DNA of 22,500 nucleotides from NCBI GenBank assembly GCA_963170055.1, contig CAUJGJ010000065.1, positions 1,680,001 through 1,702,500 on the forward strand, in the 5' to 3' direction. A program made the translations under genes and the position numbers. This document shows positions 1-22,500 of the stretch, piece after piece. Numbering within the stretch: the stretch's first letter is position 1; each line of letters begins with the position of its first letter. The notes beneath the pieces were generated by a model. That model had not been told where the DNA came from, made no database searches, and worked only from the letters and a program-made list of their open reading frames with translations. The stretch is from Halisarca cf. caerulea (Eukaryota > Porifera > Demospongiae > Chondrillida > Halisarcidae).

Positions 1-603
1 ACTGTGCATAGCGATCCAAAACAATTCTCATTCTCTATTTTAAAAAGAGCTTGTATAGGTGCCATCATGTGGACTTCGAGTGAATTTTGAAGATCGTTAC
101 AAATGCAGAGGAGGAACTCGATGTTAAATAATATAGAAGTCATACGTATGGTAGCTGTGCACTAGCCTACTACTGGCTTACGCAAATGCCACCCTCTCTC
201 ATTTTTTCTAGTGACTACCCTGCACACAGTATCACCAGGTGTACTTCATTTTGTAGCAGTGCCTGAACAGCGTCATGGACATGGCATCCACCCACCACTT
301 GGTTCTGAGTTGGACTATATATTTGGTATGGGAATTGAGCAGGAAGACACATCCTAAAAATAGACCCTTTTCTGTAAAAGAAGCTTCTAGACTAACTTGC
401 TCTAACACTACACATTGACTCAGTGCTGACATGTAAGGTAAAATCTAGTATACACACAGTACGTGAAGGATTATCTTCTTACAATGTTCACATTACAACA
501 TGCAATGCATGAGTGAACCGTCACATCAGGTGGGACGTTCTGTACTCAGCATACTTGTACAAAGAGCAGCATGGATCTACGCATGTCACGACGTCGGACT
601 CAC
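1..603. other. Intron or 3' region after D14
   Basis: No Ig domain or known motif. A good acceptor on the minus strand (CTATTTTTAG, ending at 354) is followed by a phase-compatible open stretch to a TGA at 232-234, about 40 residues with no recognisable domain. It could be a terminal exon or chance. Confidence 0.4.
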
Positions 604-18587
<17,984 letters not shown>

Positions 18588-18746
18588 TCTCAGTTAGTCC
18601 GTTCGATTTGGCTTCCCTTCTGACTGTTCTTCTCCGGATGTATAGTGGACGATCATCGACAGCAAAACAATGCCGTGGTCTTCTAGTTCCTTCAGAAAAG
18701 GAGACTGTCAAAAGGAAATGAGTAGGTCCTCCCACGAGGCCACAGA

Positions 18747-18766
18747 TCACGTGACACATGACGTCA
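18747..18766 (-). promoter_or_regulatory. Candidate promoter motifs: E-box and CRE
   Basis: The palindromic E-box CACGTG (18748-18753, in TCACGTGAC) and the full CRE palindrome TGACGTCA (18759-18766) lie 5 bp apart, about 160-180 bp upstream of the proposed start codon at 18587. USF/MITF-type bHLH and CREB/ATF proteins bind such sites. The surrounding 18300-18780 is richer in CpG than the flanks, and no TATA box is evident. Because a paralogous gene starts in the other direction to the right, the region could serve both. Promoter activity is inferred. Confidence 0.4.
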
Positions 18767-19119
18767 TACGCGTTAGCTTCTAAAACTAATCAGAGGCAGG
18801 GCTATTAATTCAAAACATTGAAGATGTTTTTTCCTCATGCTAAGTTACTGTGAAAAAGGAATGCTTGTTTGGAAAACATTCTGTACTCAGCTTTGGACAG
18901 CTCACATCCTCGTTCAGCACACAATGTCTCTGGGAATCATTCAAGTAAGTTTCAAATGTTATCTGCATTAGTTCGATTTTCTTGCAGCAAGTGTCAGTAT
19001 AGATACTCCAAGGTTACAGCTAGTAATGTTTCTACATCCCAATGTGAATTAATATCAGGAACGCATTAATACACCTCCTCGATCTTGGAGCCGGACAATG
19101 CAGATCACTTTGTAGCGTG

Positions 19120-19285
19120 CCAATTTGGGGCATGCAGGCCCTAATTTGGGTCGCTTGTCATTTGAGTACAGAGCATGGCATGGAGTATAATCGATCAGTG
19201 AAGTAAACTGTACGATTCTTCTGAGCGCCACAGTTGATACCGTTTGGCTCGAAGCCACCCAAATTAGGGCCTGCCCCAAATTAGG
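19120..19285. repeat. Inverted repeat with 29-32-bp arms
   Basis: Arms 19120-19151 and 19257-19285 share AATTTGGGGCA and GGCCCTAATTTGGGT in inverse order. The left arm has a 4-base insertion (TGCA). The loop is about 105 bp. It may be a small fold-back element; no target duplication was found. Confidence 0.8.
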
Positions 19286-19579
19286 ACGGTTTACCTTACC
19301 GGTACATACTGCTGACTGCTGTACTCGTCACTGCATGTGTGGGCGCCGCAAGATTTGGCCTCCAAAGTTTACACAATCTTGTGCCAATCTAGCGGCTCTC
19401 AGACGTTTCTAGACGTTTCTCCTTATCTAAGGTTTATTTTCAAATTCATTTCAAATTTCTATAAGGCACAATCATTCTTCTTTTAGCGAGTTCGTGAACA
19501 AGGCAGCAGGCGGCTGGCAGACTCGCTGTCTGAATAGTACCAGTTCGAATTATCTGAAGAAGTCCGCAGAGATCTTGGC

Positions 19580-19631
19580 ATGACCCCGAACCAAAAATTT
19601 TTACCAGCTTACATCGCTGTCACGGTATACT
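19580..19631 (+). CDS. Possible first exon of the plus-strand paralog
   Basis: ATG at 19580 opens 17 codons (MTPNQKFLPAYIAVTVY plus one base) before T|GTGAGT. It has the same phase and nearly the same length as the proposed first exon of the minus gene. Spliced to 21699 it would give ...FLPAYIAVTVY-Y-FVSLYTTPAEG, moderately hydrophobic. No sequence similarity to 18539-18587 is seen, so the evidence is only phase, position and composition. It could be chance. Confidence 0.2.
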
Positions 19632-20273
19632 GTGAGTGATCATGCACAGCACGTACTGCATGCACATAGGTAGTACATGCACCAGCGATCCATTGACCAA
19701 ACCTCATGCACCAGGAGGTCCTTAGGCTCTAGGTCGCCACAGAATAGGGTTGATCCAAGCACTCCGAGAGGACACTAAACAATTGTACGATGATAGAAAG
19801 GTAGCCATCATCCTGTCTGAAGCATGCACTGACCATCAAGTTCTCACCCTGCTCTCCAGGATGTGGCATGCTAGGTTTATCAGGTAATGATTGGGCTGGC
19901 ATACAAGTTTGCAAATTTACTTGTCAATGACGATGTTTGTTTACTTTATATTTTCTTGTGTACTCCATGAGACCAGGTGGTCCCATGCAGCACTAGGCTA
20001 GTGCCTTCTCGGCATGATGCACTTAAAAAGTGAATTAAAATTAGATTGAATGTAATAATACATACGTCCAGACTACCTGTTGTGTTGTTTTCCCCTGGAT
20101 AAGCAATGTATGTTTGAGTACCTATAAGCTCTATTGTGAAACGTTCCCACAACATTCTCATGATGAGTCAGAAGGATAAGAACAATCATTATGTGCATGC
20201 ATGCACTGTCCGTATATCTCTCCAATATGGAAATTACCTCATAACTCTGTATTATTATTGCTGCACCCGTAAT

Positions 20274-20446
20274 GTATTGTTACTGTATTGCATATTGCAT
20301 TGTATTGTATTGTATTACATTGTATTGTGTTGTATTGTATTACATTGTATTGTGTTGTATTGTATTGTATTGTATTGTATTGTATTGTATGGTATTGTAT
20401 TGTATTGTGTTGTATTGTGTTGTATTGTATTGTGTTGTATTGTGAT
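20274..20446. repeat. TATTG pentanucleotide array
   Basis: About 33 copies of GTATT with frequent GTGTT and ACATT variants. The short ORFs on both strands here are products of the repeat. Confidence 0.95.
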
Positions 20447-21698
20447 GTCATGTGGCGTCTTTCTTATGAAACAGTTACTGCACAACAGTATACTTTTAAT
20501 TAACATGCAGTTAGTACATATTTTTCCTTTCAGTCTAAGTACACAGTGACTATATGCTGTGTGCACTACATGTACACCTTTTTTCGCTTTTGTAGTTAGG
20601 TTGCGCCATTGTCTGCCTTGCCAGGTCACCCTTCACTTACTGTAGAGGTGCTAATGTCCACAGGACTTTATTCACGCGTATTGCATTCATGGATATTAAG
20701 TAGTGCATATTTGGTTAGATACAAAATATTATTAATGTATTTGTCTAATAATATATAATAAGAACTGGACCATTTGTATATTAAAATCATGAATTATATA
20801 GAGCCATTGCAAGTTCCTTAATCGCATAATACATATATACCCTGTGAAAATTAGTGCCTACACTGTACCTCAATTTTTTACATTTAGTGTGATACTCCTT
20901 TCACCTCGAGTCTGAGATACTATTTTGTATCATACTGTTTTGGACTTGCTATACGTACTAGTATGCAATTCATGGCCTGTACAACATACTTAACTTTGTC
21001 CAAATGTGGTCCTCTCCTATAAATGATGTCTATGCTTATTACATGTATAAAAATGACAATTATTATTGTTCCAAAAAATAGAATAATCTGTAACTGCATT
21101 AAATTTTTGTGTACGTAGTATTTATAAATGAAATGTACAAAGTCATCAAACACGAATTACACACAGTCGTGTACTCAGTCTGTCAATTTTTGCATGTGTA
21201 CATCCTGCAAGGCTCAAGAAAAGATGGCTACCCCAGCAATGATCACCAACCCCCTCGTCAGTAGCAGAAGAGAGGAGGAGCATTAACATTAATAACCTTG
21301 TTTGCAATGGGAAACTCAAGGGCAAACTAACCCTTTTCCTCTCACCACATATGTAGGTTGGGATAGGTGTATTGTGTTTTCCCCTATGGAGTCAGTGCTA
21401 ACCTATATGTCCTAACACAATGTCCCCCCTCCCCCCTCTCCATAAATCAGATACTGCTGTCATAGGACACTGGAAAATTATTGAGACTAAATGCCCAAGG
21501 TGCCCACACCTCTCCTGGCCTTATTATCCTGTGAGAGAGCTCTATACACCAGGCTCTCTAGGGCATGGTGTCAGGGAGAATAATAATCATGACATATTAT
21601 TTATATACATATTGTTAGGTCATTTTTCTTTGCTGTATGTTATGCCTGATATAGCAATGAGAGGATACAGTCAGATGATGCATTTGCATTTTCTGTAG

Positions 21699-22091
21699 AT
21701 TTTGTATCTTTGTACACAACACCAGCTGAAGGACAATTGTCACTTTCTGCTACATGGACACCTCCGTCTGGTGCACAGTCCTCAGATAACAACCATGGAA
21801 GACGGTTCAACGTAGAGGCAAGAGCATCCTTCACCATCACCTGTACTGTACAGCACAGTAGTGGTTCATTCAATGCTGATTTCTACAAAGACAGGTTCAA
21901 TGGTCTCATCTCTGATGGAACATTGGTTAACACAACATACACTAAAACTGGTACCAATGGTGGGAGCTCACAGATCAGTCTTTCATTGACCTTCAATAAC
22001 TTCCAAGCAGTTCACAATGGACGATACCAGTGCTATGCCAACACCACTGATGGGATGACTACAAGTAATAGTCAAATCCTGTATGGAACGG
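21699..22091 (+). CDS. Ig exon of a second, inverted paralogous gene (copy of D1)
   Basis: The acceptor is CATTTTCTGTAG|AT and the donor ACGG|GTGAGT; 131 codons, phase 1-1. The translation runs DFVSLYTTPAEGQLSL... and is the counterpart of D1, with Cys in FTITCTVQH and GRYQCYAN and the motif FNADFYKDR. From 21943 to the donor it is identical base for base to D1. The first 120 bases are much less alike, with one codon inserted (HSSGSFN versus HPSAFN). The next exon of this gene is not in the remaining 409 bases. This gene runs to the right, away from the minus-strand gene. Confidence 0.92.

Positions 22092-22500
<409 letters not shown>

Larger units (their letters stand above)
18588..21698. 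other. Region between the two head-to-head genes
   Basis: Contains the promoter motifs at 18747-18766, an inverted repeat (19120-19285), the possible first exon at 19580-19631 and a pentanucleotide array. The AT-rich stretch 20650-21170 and the stretch 21180-21690 hold nothing that I recognise. Confidence 0.6.

Noticed and set aside
215..353. PDZ-like look (VHDAVQALLQNEVHLVI) in another frame of the possible terminal exon
   Set aside because: Too short, lacks the carboxylate-binding loop, and its frame is not the one demanded by the phase-1 donor of D14.
20239..20549. ORFs rich in Ile-Val-Leu-Tyr-Cys and Asn-Thr-Ile-Gln-Tyr
   Set aside because: Translations of the TATTG array.

Overview
The window is metazoan nuclear DNA, about 22.5 kb. 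Open reading frames are short and bounded by GT/AG splice sites, introns separate single-domain exons, and CA/TG microsatellites, minisatellites and short inverted-repeat transposons are dense. Some introns are only 64-134 bp while others are several kb. A sponge or another early-branching marine invertebrate fits best, but the sequence alone does not fix the taxon.

Minus strand, 604-18587: one large gene for a secreted or cell-surface protein built from immunoglobulin (Ig) domains. I can place 14 consecutive Ig exons (called D1 to D14 from the N-terminus). Every one is bounded by AG/GT sites, is a multiple of 3 long and is symmetrical phase 1-1, so every junction keeps the frame. A short first exon at 18539-18587 encodes a signal-peptide start and ends in a phase-1 donor; spliced to D1 it gives a continuous hydrophobic leader. 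E-box and CRE motifs lie about 160-180 bp upstream of its ATG. The 3' end (more domains, a transmembrane segment or a cytoplasmic tail) is outside the window or not recognised.

The domains follow a period of four: (Cys-Cys without Trp)-(no Cys but Trp)-(Cys-Cys)-(Cys-Cys with Trp). This repeats three times (D1-D4, D5-D8, D9-D12). The last pair, D11-D12, was then duplicated again as D13-D14.

Plus strand, 21699-22091: an exon nearly identical to D1, in opposite orientation, followed by the same 14 intron bases and the same TG repeat. It marks a second, paralogous gene running rightwards out of the window, so the two genes are head to head. Their 3' 149 exon bases are identical while the 5' part is clearly diverged, which suggests gene conversion.

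The first intron of the minus gene (12388-18538), several other introns and the intergenic stretch (18588-21698) hold short transposons: a PIF/Harbinger-like element with a TAA duplication and a Myb/SANT-like exon remnant, a TTAA-flanked element, TA-flanked inverted-repeat elements (one pogo/Tigger-like), a long fold-back, a 1-kb element with CGCGAAA-rich ends, and a 165-bp insertion with 13-bp target duplications. Several 5' splice sites of the Ig gene are followed within 8-40 nt by TG-rich repeats, which may affect splicing.
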